This document shows positions 1 to 8,837 of a stretch of 64,000 bases of DNA, piece after piece. The DNA lies in contig JAJZTK010000003.1 of assembly GCA_021849045.1 (NCBI GenBank), positions 1 to 64,000 of the forward strand, given 5' to 3'. The notes under the pieces were generated by a model that made no database searches, was not told where the DNA came from, and was given only the letters and a program-made list of their open reading frames with translations. The first letter of the stretch is position 1; every line of letters starts with the position of its first letter. The translations under genes and the position numbers were made by a program. This DNA is from Deltaproteobacteria bacterium. Lineage in GTDB: Bacteria > Desulfobacterota > Desulfuromonadia > Geobacterales > DSM-12255.

Positions 1-785
1 GCGTGGGTCTGGAGCCCAGGCCCGGATTCCTGCTGTTCAGCGGGATTCCGGAGAATTCGGTCATTCCGATCATCGAAGAGATCATCCGCACCTACCGTGC
101 ACACACACCTGCCGGCAAGCGGCTCAAGCACCTTATCGCCACGAACGGTGAAGAGGGATTCCGCGCCCTCCTGAAATCTCCCCGCACCGAACCCATCCAA
201 ACCGGAGCCAACGCCACACATTCCGGTACACCATCCCGGAATGAGGCATTGATCCGTATCGAGGTCGGCATCTTTGCGGGAGAATTGAATACAGCCACGC
301 TCCGGGGCGTAGCCGGTATTGCAACGGGCTTTGCGGATGGCGTACTGGCGGTGACCGCTGACCAGAATATCACGATGTATGTCAAGACCATCGAACAGGC
401 CACAACTACCTGTACGCAACTGACCGATCTGGGACTGAGCGGCACCACACCGGAAGAGAAGGTTGTGTTTCGCATCTGTCCGGGAAACCACGACTGTAGA
501 ATGGGACTTGCCCCAACACGCACGATAGCGAGAGAGCTGATCAGTCGCATGAACTCTTCCTCTTGCCACCGCTCCTGGGCAGTGGCAGGCTGCCATAACT
601 CCTGTTCCCAGCCACAGCTCGCCGATGTGGGCATCTATGCTTCGCGTATCGTAAAAGAAGCGGACGGCTCCCAAACGCCCCGTTTCACGGTGCTGACCCG
701 CAATGGCGACCTCCCATTTGCCGTGCCCACCCACCGGGATATCACCCTGGATGAGCTCCTCAACGCAGTGAACACGCTCGCCTGA
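1..785 (+). CDS. Nitrite/sulfite reductase, siroheme type (C-terminal part, cut by window edge)
   Basis: This is the C-terminal half of a ferredoxin-type nitrite/sulfite reductase; the start lies left of the window and the GTG at base 3 is just the first possible codon. A ferredoxin-like half-domain (about residues 85-145 of the visible part) is followed by the 4Fe-4S/siroheme ligand set: C-X5-C (CPGNHDC) and C-X3-C (GCHNSC). The enzyme family carries out six-electron reduction of sulfite to sulfide or nitrite to ammonia in the cytoplasm. Substrate cannot be decided from the visible part. The cysD/cysNC genes at 25.8-28.6 kb would fit sulfite, but they are far away. Confidence 0.85.
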   Translation, partial: VGLEPRPGFLLFSGIPENSVIPIIEEIIRTYRAHTPAGKRLKHLIATNGEEGFRALLKSPRTEPIQTGANATHSGTPSRNEALIRIEVGIFAGELNTATLRGVAGIATGFADGVLAVTADQNITMYVKTIEQATTTCTQLTDLGLSGTTPEEKVVFRICPGNHDCRMGLAPTRTIARELISRMNSSSCHRSWAVAGCHNSCSQPQLADVGIYASRIVKEADGSQTPRFTVLTRNGDLPFAVPTHRDITLDELLNAVNTLA

Positions 786-857
786 GTCTTACCCGCCTTT
801 TCTCAATCTGTTACAAAAAACATGTTCATGCATCCGTGAGTCCTTCCGTTCAGGCAT

Positions 858-892
858 AAAAAAACCCCCTGTCCGTTTCCGAACAGGGGGTT
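858..892 (-). terminator. Rho-independent terminator of the giant cytochrome gene
   Basis: The arms CCCCCTGT and ACAGGGGG pair, with two further inner pairs and a short loop. On the minus strand the stem is followed by a run of T residues (seven A on plus at 858-864). It sits about 50 bp past the stop of the minus-strand cytochrome gene and also separates it from the convergent reductase gene. Confidence 0.85.
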
Positions 893-941
893 GATCGTTG
901 TTACCGGGAGCCCTTTCGGACTCCCGGCAGTTGCGGCATTA

Positions 942-3900
942 TCAGAGCCTGGTGTGGCAACTGTCGCAGGTGACGGTGGTCGAGGTCCAGGAAACCGGCT
1001 TATTGGCATGGCATGCGACGTTGGAGCAGCTGCCGCCGCTGTACGAAGCCGTACCGAAGAGCGTGGTCTTGGCCAGGTCGTAGGAGCTGGTGTAGTTCTT
1101 GTAGCCCCTGTTGCGCGACCAACCTCCGGCCGTGGCAGCGGTGTAGCTGTCGAAGCTGCCGTTCCTCAGCTGGGCCTTGGTTGCGATATTGACCGCAGCA
1201 AACCTGACATCGATGCTCCCGTTGACATGGGCGGCCAGGTTGGCGATCTCGGCGTTACCCTTTAGCGGAGCGGTGGTGCCGTTGTGACAAGCAATACAGA
1301 TACTGTTCTTGTCGTTGTACGATACTGAAACGGTCGTGTTGTGGCAGATGTTGCAGTTGATGGTCGTGGCACGGTTACCGGCACCGTGGGCGGCGTTGAC
1401 CGTCTGGCCGCCGGACTTCGCCAGCTTGCCGCTGGTCCCGCTGAAGGTGTTGTCGTAGTGGATGCCGACAGCGTGGGCAGCGTGGGCGGCAGTGGTCGGC
1501 TGGTTGCCGTGGCAGTTGGCGCAACGGTCAGCATTGGTGAAGGAACCGGTCCAGGCCGGCGTCTTGCCGTTGGCGCCTATGACCAGCGCGGTCTTGCCGT
1601 CGCCGTGGCAGTAGACCTGATCACAGGTCTTATCCGCATTGTACACGGAGGTAGAGAGGTTCTTGCTCTTCAGGGTACCGGCACCAACGATCGGAGTCAG
1701 AACGACATCGACCGTACCGTTCATGTGGCTGCCGCTTTCAGCCACCGGGTGACAGTTGGCACAGCCGAAGCCGTATGGCGTGGTTGCTCCGCTGCCGGCA
1801 CCGGTAGAGCGGTTGGCGGTGAAGTTATCGAAACCGGTGATGCCGGACAGGGCAATCTGGCCCATGTGGCGGTTGTGGGCACCGGAGAGGGTCGGGTGGC
1901 AACCGGCGCAGTTGAGAGTGGCGCCCCACTGTAAGGCGACGTTGTTGGTCCCGGCATTGTGGCAGGAGATGTTGGAGCAGGTTGAAGCGCCCTGCGCCCA
2001 GGTGAAGCTCTTGCCCAGACCGGCAATGACGTTCGGCGTCTTGTTCAGGTGGTAGGAAGCGCCGGTGTAGTCCTTGAACTTGTTGGCCGTGGCCGGGTCA
2101 ACCGTCTTGGCGTGGCAGTAGGCGCAACCGGTGGTGCTGGTGATCCCCAGCCTGCTGACGTGGGTCTGGTGGTTGTTGGCCGTGCTGGTACCTGCCCCGC
2201 CGTTGGCGTAGTCAGGCATACCGAAACCGCTGGTGCCGTGGCAGCCGTTGCAGGAGAGGGCCGCGCCGGCCCAGGTCGGGTTCACGTAGACGAGAGCCCC
2301 CGGATTACCGTTGGAGTGACAGTAGATGTTGCTGCACTGCTTGGTGCCGGCGTTGTACTTGGCACTTCCGCCGCCCCTTGCGGAGGAGAAGTCGACGAAC
2401 TTGTTGACGTGCTTGGTCTTGTCGGCAATCGTCGTGTTGTTGCTCACGGTCTTGGCGTGGCAGTCAACGCAGTTGAAGCCGTTGCCGAGGCCCATGATAG
2501 CGTTCTGCGACGGGTTGAGGTGCTTGTCGTGCCTGGCGGAGAGGCCGGACGCCACGGTTGTCTGCTTGGTGTCGTGGCACTGGACGCAGGTTCCGCTGCT
2601 CGTCGTGGTGGACCAGGCAACCGCTGTCAGGCCATTGCCACCCTGGCCGTTGGAGTGGCAGTAGGTGGTGTTGCAGCTGCTGCCGCCGTTGGACCAGTTG
2701 AAGCCGTTGTCGCTCCCCTGGAGGGCACCGTAAACGTAGGCGTTACCCTTCATTGTCGCCGAGGTGAAGGCGTAGAAGACCTGGGCCGCACCGCTGGCGT
2801 TGGCCGGGCCGTTGGCGTGGAGCGATCCCTTGGCTGCGCTGTGGCAGCTGCCGCAGGTAAAGCGGTAGGCGCCGGAACTGCTCACGTTGCCCGAGTAGTT
2901 GGTATAGCTGGTCGCCAGAGTGGCCGACGCATAGTGGATGCCGTGGGCACCGGGCAGGGCGTTATTGGCCGAGTGGCACTTGTTGCAGGCCAGCGGACCG
3001 ACGGTACCCCAGGCGTCCGAGGCGGAACTGCCGTGGCAGTAAGTGGCCGAACAGGTGGAGCCGCTCCAGGTACCGGTTTTGCCGCCGAGCGTATTGAAGA
3101 CGACGTTCGGTCCGCCGTTCAGGTGGTAGGATGAGGCGGTGTAGTCCTTGAACTTGTTGGCCGTGGCCAGATCGGCCGTCTTGACGTGGCAGGTGGCGCA
3201 ACCGGTGGTGCTGGTGATCCCCAGCTTGGTAACGTGGGCCGGGTGGCTGTTGGCCGTGCTGGTACCTGCCCCGCCGTTGGCGTAGTCAGGCCCACCGAAG
3301 CCACTGGTGCCGTGGCAGCCGTTGCAGCCGTAAGTAGTGGCCGAGTTCCAGGCCGCCGGGTTCACGTAGACCAGGGCGCCCGGGTTACCGTTGGAGTGGC
3401 AGTAGATGTTGCTGCACTGCTTGGTGCCGGCGTTGTACTTGGCGCTGCCGCCAGCCCTGACACCGGAGTAGTCGACGAACTTATTGACGTGCTTGGTCTT
3501 GTCGGCAATCGTCGTGTTGTTGCTCACGGTCTTGGCGTGGCAGTCAACACAGTTGAAACCGTTACCGAGGCCGAGAGAGACGTTGTTGGTCGGGTTCAGG
3601 TGCTTGTCGTGTTTTCCGGAGAGCCCGGTCGCCGTGGCGCCGGTCTGCTTGGTGTCGTGGCACTGGACGCAGGTCCCGCTGCTCGCCGTGGTGGACCAGG
3701 CCACCGCTGTCAGGCCGTTGCCACCCTGGCCGTTGGAGTGGCAGTAGGTGGTGTTGCAGCTGCTGCCGCCATTCGTGTAGTTGAAGCCGCTGTCGTTGCC
3801 GGCGAGGGTGCCGTAGGCGTAGCTGCTCCCCTTCAGGGTCGCCGAGGTGAAACCGAAGAAGACCTGGGCCGCACCGTTGGCAGTGACCGGACCGTTGGCG

Positions 3901-6302
3901 TGGACCGCACCCTTGGCGGCGTTGTGGCAGGCGGAGCAGGTGAACCGGTAGGCGCCGGCATTACTCATGTTGCTGGAAGCGGACAGGTTGGTGTAGCTGG
4001 CCGGCAACGTGGCCGAAGCATAGTGGATGCCATGGGCGCCGGGGAGGGTGTTGTTACCCTTGTGGCAACTGCTGCAGTTGGTGCTTCCGGCAGTGCCCCA
4101 GGCCGGGGTTGTGTTCAGGCCGCCGTGACAGTAGGTGGCCGAGCAGGTGCTGCCGTTGTACGCACCGGAGTAGGTGGTGAAGGCATTTACCGGCGCAAAG
4201 CGGGCATCGCGCTTCTTGTTCAGGTGATCGCCGGTGGCGAGGATGGCGCTGGTGCCATTGACCGTGGTCTTGTGGCAGAACGCGCACTTGGTGGCATCGG
4301 AGGTGGGGAGGTGTTTCGGGTGGCTGTTGGTGGCCGAGGCAGGAGACGGCATACCGCTGGTGCTGCCGGTGCTGCCGTGGCAGCCGTTGCAGGCAAGGAC
4401 CGAACCGCTGGTCCAGGCCGGGATCGCGGTCACCGGAGCGTTTCCGCGACCGTCGCTGTGGCAGTAGAATGCGGAGCAGGAAACATGCGAGCCGGTGGCC
4501 ACCGTGGCCTTGCCGGACATGGCGCCGGTGTAGTTGATGAAGCCGTTGGCGTGGATGGCCCGGTTGGCAAGGGTGCGGTTATCGGTATTGCTGATGGTGG
4601 CGTTATGGCAATCCTTGCACCTGAAGCCGCCGCCGGTCGCTGCCTTGTTCAGGTGGTTGGTGTGGGCGCCGGAAAGGGCGGTGGCGGCGTTGACCTCGTT
4701 GCCGTGGCAACCCTGGCAGTTGCCGGCAACCGACGCGGCGTTACCCCAGACCGGGGCAGAAGCGGCACCGTTGTGACAGGTAGTGGCTGAACAGGAACCG
4801 TAGGCGAGACTCCCTGCAGGCTTGGCAGCGCCGTTGCTATATGTGCCGCCGGTGGCGAAGACGACATCGACGTTGCCGTCGGCATGCTTGGTCGTGGTGG
4901 AGCCGGCGCCGCTGTGGCAGTCGGAACACTGGAAGCTGTAGGCGATGATATGCTTGCGGTGCGAACCGGAGCTCATGACCTTGAAGCCGCTGGTCGTGGT
5001 CCCCCAGTGACAGCCATCGCAGGCAAAGGCGGCGCCGCCCCAGGTCGGAGCAGTCGCGTAGACCGGCGTACCGGTGCCGTTGCCGCTCTGCGACGAGCTG
5101 TGACAGTAGATGTTGCTGCACTGGCCGTAAGCGGCGCTGGGCGCAAGCTTCCCGGTACCGCCACTCGTGGCGAGAGTTCCGCCGGAGGGGGTGTAGCCGC
5201 GGTTGGCAGCGCCGGTAAGGGCGGTGAGATCCCACTTGACGTTGCCGTTGACGTGGGTGTTGTCGAGATGGGCACCGTGGCACTTGTCGCAGGTGAGCGA
5301 CAGATTCCCGGTTCCGGTCCCGGCATGACGGGTGTGGCCGCCAGCGGTGGGGGCAGTTGCTGCCGTGGTACCGTGGCAGGCGCCGCAGGCCTTCTGGGTC
5401 CCGTCAGTGACCGACCAGTTGGCAGTGCTCGCGGAACCGCCGGTAAGGGTCGAACCGTGGCAGTACAATGAACAGGTGGACGCCCCGGCAGACTGGTTGA
5501 TCGTGGTGCCGACGGAGTTCGTGTTCCAGGTGTAGCCGTTGGTCAGGTTGGCGTTCAACTGGCCGTTATAGGTACCGGTCGTGACCGGCGTAGCCCCGAA
5601 ACTCGCCCAGTTCGTGTTGTTGACGGCAAATCCCAGTTCGATCTTCTTGTAGGTCGGAGTATTGTGCAAGGCACCGTTATAGGCGTTGTGACAGGTTTCA
5701 CACTTCATGCTCAGGGCATTGTGTGCCGTGTGTGCGCCGGCCTTGGTAACCGGAAGGGCGCCGGTAGCGGGCGATGCCAGGCCACCGGGTCCCGGGGTGG
5801 CGCTGGCAGGCGGGTAGCCGTGGCAGGTGCCGCAGGATGGGGCGAACGCCGTATTGTGCGGGTGGCACAAGAGACAGTCGGTGTTGTTGGCCTGTTGGTG
5901 GTTCAGATCGGTCTGGCCGGTCGTATTGTACCGGTGGTACTTGGTCTGGGTATGGCAGACCTCGCAGATCCTCTGGGAGGTGAGGTGCCCGCCGGCATCA
6001 TTACCGAAACCGGTCACGTTGTTGAAAACGATCGGCTTCGGGGTGGTGGTGCTCACGCCGATGAAGGTCGCCATCGACTGATTCACCCGCTTGATGTTAT
6101 TGGTCGTCTTGTTGTGGCAGGTGGTACAGGTAAACTGACCGTACTTACCGCCGGTGACGCCCCAGCCACCGTTGCCGCTCCAGTACGCGGAGTTGGTGTT
6201 CAGGCTGTTGTGCGTAAGGGTGGCACCAAAGCCCCACCCTCCCCAGAGACAGACAACCAGAACCACCAGCCATCCCATAACTCTGCTTCTGCTCTTTCCC
6301 AT
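942..6302 (-). CDS. Giant secreted multiheme c-type cytochrome (CX4CH/CX2CH family, 1,786 aa)
   Basis: Start moved from the track's 6335 to the ATG at 6302, which has AAAGGAGC just upstream and opens a signal peptide (MGKSRSR, a hydrophobic stretch, cleavage near GFGA). By eye the protein has 31 CX2CH haem motifs, 12 CX4CH motifs (e.g. CSNIYCH, CSATYCH, CNTTYCH) and one CX3CH (CSLYCH), so up to 44 possible haem sites. The pattern matches the Geobacter 'CxxxxCH...CXXCH' domain family. Between motifs it is rich in Gly, Ser, Thr, Asn and Ala. No C-terminal anchor or lipobox is visible. Expected location is periplasmic, outer-surface or secreted, with a role in electron transfer; partner unknown. 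It stands alone with its own terminator. Whether CX4CH sites bind haem is not shown by sequence. Confidence 0.9.
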   Translation of the reverse strand: MGKSRSRVMGWLVVLVVCLWGGWGFGATLTHNSLNTNSAYWSGNGGWGVTGGKYGQFTCTTCHNKTTNNIKRVNQSMATFIGVSTTTPKPIVFNNVTGFGNDAGGHLTSQRICEVCHTQTKYHRYNTTGQTDLNHQQANNTDCLLCHPHNTAFAPSCGTCHGYPPASATPGPGGLASPATGALPVTKAGAHTAHNALSMKCETCHNAYNGALHNTPTYKKIELGFAVNNTNWASFGATPVTTGTYNGQLNANLTNGYTWNTNSVGTTINQSAGASTCSLYCHGSTLTGGSASTANWSVTDGTQKACGACHGTTAATAPTAGGHTRHAGTGTGNLSLTCDKCHGAHLDNTHVNGNVKWDLTALTGAANRGYTPSGGTLATSGGTGKLAPSAAYGQCSNIYCHSSSQSGNGTGTPVYATAPTWGGAAFACDGCHWGTTTSGFKVMSSGSHRKHIIAYSFQCSDCHSGAGSTTTKHADGNVDVVFATGGTYSNGAAKPAGSLAYGSCSATTCHNGAASAPVWGNAASVAGNCQGCHGNEVNAATALSGAHTNHLNKAATGGGFRCKDCHNATISNTDNRTLANRAIHANGFINYTGAMSGKATVATGSHVSCSAFYCHSDGRGNAPVTAIPAWTSGSVLACNGCHGSTGSTSGMPSPASATNSHPKHLPTSDATKCAFCHKTTVNGTSAILATGDHLNKKRDARFAPVNAFTTYSGAYNGSTCSATYCHGGLNTTPAWGTAGSTNCSSCHKGNNTLPGAHGIHYASATLPASYTNLSASSNMSNAGAYRFTCSACHNAAKGAVHANGPVTANGAAQVFFGFTSATLKGSSYAYGTLAGNDSGFNYTNGGSSCNTTYCHSNGQGGNGLTAVAWSTTASSGTCVQCHDTKQTGATATGLSGKHDKHLNPTNNVSLGLGNGFNCVDCHAKTVSNNTTIADKTKHVNKFVDYSGVRAGGSAKYNAGTKQCSNIYCHSNGNPGALVYVNPAAWNSATTYGCNGCHGTSGFGGPDYANGGAGTSTANSHPAHVTKLGITSTTGCATCHVKTADLATANKFKDYTASSYHLNGGPNVVFNTLGGKTGTWSGSTCSATYCHGSSASDAWGTVGPLACNKCHSANNALPGAHGIHYASATLATSYTNYSGNVSSSGAYRFTCGSCHSAAKGSLHANGPANASGAAQVFYAFTSATMKGNAYVYGALQGSDNGFNWSNGGSSCNTTYCHSNGQGGNGLTAVAWSTTTSSGTCVQCHDTKQTTVASGLSARHDKHLNPSQNAIMGLGNGFNCVDCHAKTVSNNTTIADKTKHVNKFVDFSSARGGGSAKYNAGTKQCSNIYCHSNGNPGALVYVNPTWAGAALSCNGCHGTSGFGMPDYANGGAGTSTANNHQTHVSRLGITSTTGCAYCHAKTVDPATANKFKDYTGASYHLNKTPNVIAGLGKSFTWAQGASTCSNISCHNAGTNNVALQWGATLNCAGCHPTLSGAHNRHMGQIALSGITGFDNFTANRSTGAGSGATTPYGFGCANCHPVAESGSHMNGTVDVVLTPIVGAGTLKSKNLSTSVYNADKTCDQVYCHGDGKTALVIGANGKTPAWTGSFTNADRCANCHGNQPTTAAHAAHAVGIHYDNTFSGTSGKLAKSGGQTVNAAHGAGNRATTINCNICHNTTVSVSYNDKNSICIACHNGTTAPLKGNAEIANLAAHVNGSIDVRFAAVNIATKAQLRNGSFDSYTAATAGGWSRNRGYKNYTSSYDLAKTTLFGTASYSGGSCSNVACHANKPVSWTSTTVTCDSCHTRL
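2046..4190 (-). repeat. Intragenic tandem duplication (about 1.08 kb x2) in the giant cytochrome
   Basis: Two successive blocks of about 360 residues match closely, e.g. 'TTCGCAT/AYCHAKT', 'GFNCVDCHAKTVSNNTTI', 'CNTTYCHSNGQGGNGLT'. DNA runs such as the stretch at 2419-2460 recur at 3499-3540, an offset of about 1,080 bp. Each copy carries the same order of CX4CH and CX2CH motifs. Boundaries are approximate. Confidence 0.85.
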
Positions 6303-6702
6303 GATAAGCTCCTTTTTCTCGGTAACCTGAAACACTTCTGTATACTTGTATTCATTAAAAAATGCGGACTAAAAAACGTTGTATGCCGGAATCCCTGCCT
6401 GATAATTCCGTGAAATAACCGTCCACCTCTACACTGCATCGCCGAACTGTCCACCTAACACATTACAATCGCTGAATGTTTCGCGGATACAGCCAGTTGC
6501 GTGAATACAAGAAGTAGCACGACACATGCCACCTTTTCTATAACGACAGAATGTCGGTGGTTTTTTTGAACGGGTTCTTGTGTTTACGGGTTAATCGTCT
6601 ATAACCTTTAATACTTATTAAAACTAATTTTCAAAACCCGCTTGCCCAGATTGTTTTTACTGATATTAAATTAGTTCATCCTGACTAAAAGGAGTGAAGA
6701 AC
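6303..6702. promoter_or_regulatory. Divergent intergenic region between the cytochrome gene and sucC
   Basis: This 400-bp AT-rich region has no convincing ORF. For the minus strand, 6516-6531 reads TGGCAT-N5-GTGCT, a one-off match to the sigma-54 consensus (TGGCAC-N5-TTGCW), but it would leave a 5' leader of about 200 nt. For sucC, TTGCCC (6642-6647) and TATTAA (6664-6669) with 16-bp spacing is a possible sigma-70 promoter. A hairpin with a T tract is listed separately. All assignments are tentative. Confidence 0.35.
6529..6567 (+). terminator. Orphan terminator-like hairpin upstream of sucC
   Basis: CCACC (6529-6533) can pair with GGTGG (6556-6560), with an inner CGACA/TGTCG stem. TTTTTTT follows at 6561-6567 on the plus strand. 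No gene precedes it on this strand, so it would end a small RNA or act as an upstream attenuator, or be chance. Confidence 0.35.
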
Positions 6703-7860
6703 ATGAACATTCACGAGTACCAGGCAAAGGAGATCCTGGCCACGTACGGGATACCGATCCCGCGGGGCCGGGTGGCGCTCACCTCGGACCAGGTCGAACG
6801 GGCCGCCAAGATGATGGGGGGACGCTGCGTGGTCAAGGCCCAGATCTACGCCGGTGGCCGGGGCAAGGCCGGTGGCGTCAAACTGGTTCACCACCCGGAA
6901 CAGGCCCAGGAGCTGGGCAAAGAGCTGTTCGGCAAGCGTCTGGTCACGCCGCAGACCGGGCCGGAAGGGCTCAAAGTCCGCCGGATCCTCGTCGAGGAGG
7001 CGGTGGAGATCGCCCGGGAGTTCTATCTCTCCCTGACCCTGGACCGGGAGAGTTCCCGCTACTGCCTGATCGCTTCGGCCGAGGGTGGCATGGAGATCGA
7101 GGAGGTGGCCCAGAAGTCGCCGGAAAAGATCCACGTCCTGAACATCGACCCTTACATGGGGCTGCGCCCCTACCAGGCCCGCAAGATCGCCCTGGCGCTC
7201 GGGCTCACCGGCAGCCTCTGCGAGGACTGCGTCGAGTTGATCCTCAATCTGTACAAGGTGATGCTGGACAAGGACTGCGCCCTGGTGGAAGTGAACCCAC
7301 TGGTAGTCACCAAGGCCGGCTGGCTCATGGCCATGGACGCCAAGATCACCTTTGACGACAACGCCATCTACCGGCACCGCGAGTATCCGGACATGGTGGA
7401 CTACTCCCAGTTGGATACCCTGGAGATCAACGCCGGCAAGTACGACCTGGCCTACATCAAGCTCCATGGCAGCATCGGCTGCATGGTCAACGGTGCCGGC
7501 TTGGCCATGGCCACCCTGGATGTGCTCAAGGAGTACGGCGGCGAACCAGCCAATTTCCTGGACGTAGGGGGCGGGGCGACCCGGGAGAAGGTGGCCGAGG
7601 CGTTCAAGATCATCCTCCAGGACCCGGACGTCAAGGGGATCTTCGTCAACATCTTCGGCGGCATCATGCGCTGCGACGTCATCGCCCAGGGGATCATCGA
7701 GGCAGCCTCCGAGGTCCAGTGTGCCCTCCCGATCGTTGTCCGGATGGACGGCTCCCAGGTGGAAGAAGGAAAGCGGCTCCTGGCCGAATCGGGACTCAAC
7801 GTCCAGACCGGCGACACGCTGGGCGACGGGGCGGAGAAGATCGTCGGGATGCTGGGATAA
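6703..7860 (+). CDS. sucC: Succinyl-CoA synthetase (ADP-forming) beta subunit
   Basis: This is the beta subunit of succinate-CoA ligase, which links the CoA thioester bond to nucleotide triphosphate synthesis in the TCA cycle. The start is placed at the ATG at 6703 (MNIHEYQAKEIL, the canonical opening), with AAGGAG 8 nt upstream, not at the track's GTG at 6694. At 385 aa it is close to the E. coli length of 388. An N-terminal ATP-grasp fold (VVKAQIYAGGRGKAGGVK) is followed by the CoA-ligase domain with NIFGGIMRCDVIA. It lies 15 bp from sucD, forming the usual two-gene operon. Confidence 0.96.
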   Translation: MNIHEYQAKEILATYGIPIPRGRVALTSDQVERAAKMMGGRCVVKAQIYAGGRGKAGGVKLVHHPEQAQELGKELFGKRLVTPQTGPEGLKVRRILVEEAVEIAREFYLSLTLDRESSRYCLIASAEGGMEIEEVAQKSPEKIHVLNIDPYMGLRPYQARKIALALGLTGSLCEDCVELILNLYKVMLDKDCALVEVNPLVVTKAGWLMAMDAKITFDDNAIYRHREYPDMVDYSQLDTLEINAGKYDLAYIKLHGSIGCMVNGAGLAMATLDVLKEYGGEPANFLDVGGGATREKVAEAFKIILQDPDVKGIFVNIFGGIMRCDVIAQGIIEAASEVQCALPIVVRMDGSQVEEGKRLLAESGLNVQTGDTLGDGAEKIVGMLG

Positions 7861-7875
7861 AACGGAGAAAAAGCC

Positions 7876-8766
7876 ATGTCCATATTGTTAAACAAAGAGT
7901 CGAAAATCCTCGTCCAGGGGATCACGGGCCGCAGCGGCCTGTTCCACACCCAGCAGTGCCGGGACTACGGCAGCAAGATCGTTGCCGGCGTCACCCCGGG
8001 CAAAGGGGGTATCCACATCGAAGGGATCCCGGTCTTCAATACCGTCGATGAGGCGGTCCGCTACACCGGCGCCAATGTCTCCATGATCTTCGTGCCCCCC
8101 CCGGGGGCTGCCGACGCCATCCTGGAATCGACCGCAGCCGGCATCGATCTGGCGGTCTGTATCACCGAAGGGATACCGGTGCGGGACATGGTCCCGGTGA
8201 AGCGGATGCTGGAGGAGAGCAAGACCAGGCTGGTCGGCCCGAATTGCCCGGGGGTCATCACCCCGGGCGAGTGCAAGGTCGGCATCATGCCGGGCTACAT
8301 CCACAAGCCGGGCAAGATCGGCGTCGTCTCCCGCAGCGGCACCCTCACCTACGAGGCGGTAAAGCAGCTCACCGACCTGGGACTCGGCCAGTCCACCTGC
8401 GTCGGCATCGGCGGCGACCCGATCATCGGCATGAAGTACATCGATGTGCTGAAGCTGTTCAACAGCGACCCGGAAACCGAAGCGGTGTTCATGATCGGCG
8501 AAATCGGCGGTGGTGCCGAGGAAGAGGCGGCTTACTGGATAAAGGAGCATATGAAGAAACCGGTGGCGGCGTTCATCGCCGGGGTCACCGCCCCTCCGGG
8601 CAAGCGTATGGGGCACGCCGGAGCGATCATCACCGGCGGCAAGGGAAAGGCCGAGGACAAGATCCGGACCCTGGAGGAGTGCGGCGTCGCCGTCGCCACC
8701 AGTCCGACCAGGATGGGGAGTGCCATGCAGGAGGCGCTGAAGGCAGGGCCGAAGAAAAAACGGTGA
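7876..8766 (+). CDS. sucD: Succinyl-CoA synthetase alpha subunit
   Basis: The alpha subunit binds CoA and carries the phosphohistidine intermediate. Its N-terminal CoA-binding domain ([11 protein letters not shown]) and the [12 protein letters not shown] motif are intact. The predicted phosphohistidine is H247 in MGHAGAII, matching the known position 246 of the E. coli enzyme. Length is 296 aa with GGAG before the ATG. A strong hairpin lies directly downstream. Confidence 0.97.
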   Translation: MSILLNKESKILVQGITGRSGLFHTQQCRDYGSKIVAGVTPGKGGIHIEGIPVFNTVDEAVRYTGANVSMIFVPPPGAADAILESTAAGIDLAVCITEGIPVRDMVPVKRMLEESKTRLVGPNCPGVITPGECKVGIMPGYIHKPGKIGVVSRSGTLTYEAVKQLTDLGLGQSTCVGIGGDPIIGMKYIDVLKLFNSDPETEAVFMIGEIGGGAEEEAAYWIKEHMKKPVAAFIAGVTAPPGKRMGHAGAIITGGKGKAEDKIRTLEECGVAVATSPTRMGSAMQEALKAGPKKKR

Positions 8767-8776
8767 CTGGTGACTG

Positions 8777-8816
8777 AAAAAAACGGCCGCCTGCGCTCGA
8801 TGCGCGGCGGCCGTTT
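8777..8816. terminator. Convergent terminator between sucD and the glycosyltransferase operon
   Basis: The 11-bp arms AAACGGCCGCC (8781-8791) and GGCGGCCGTTT (8806-8816) enclose a further GCGC/GCGC pairing. The A run at 8777-8783 gives a long T tract on the minus strand, so it is strongest for the minus-strand glycosyltransferase genes. It probably also stops sucCD transcripts. Confidence 0.85.
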
Positions 8817-8837
8817 CACTCCTCACTCCTCACTGAT

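Noticed and set aside
2046-4190. CRISPR-like regular repeats
   Set aside because: The repeats are 1-kb coding duplications and short haem-motif codons in frame, not short direct repeats with unique spacers.
2049-4790. Long plus-strand ORFs (361 and 534 aa) opposite the giant cytochrome
   Set aside because: They are Gly/Val-rich shadows of the CX2CH repeat coding strand, repeat at the same 1.08-kb period, and have no recognisable domain.
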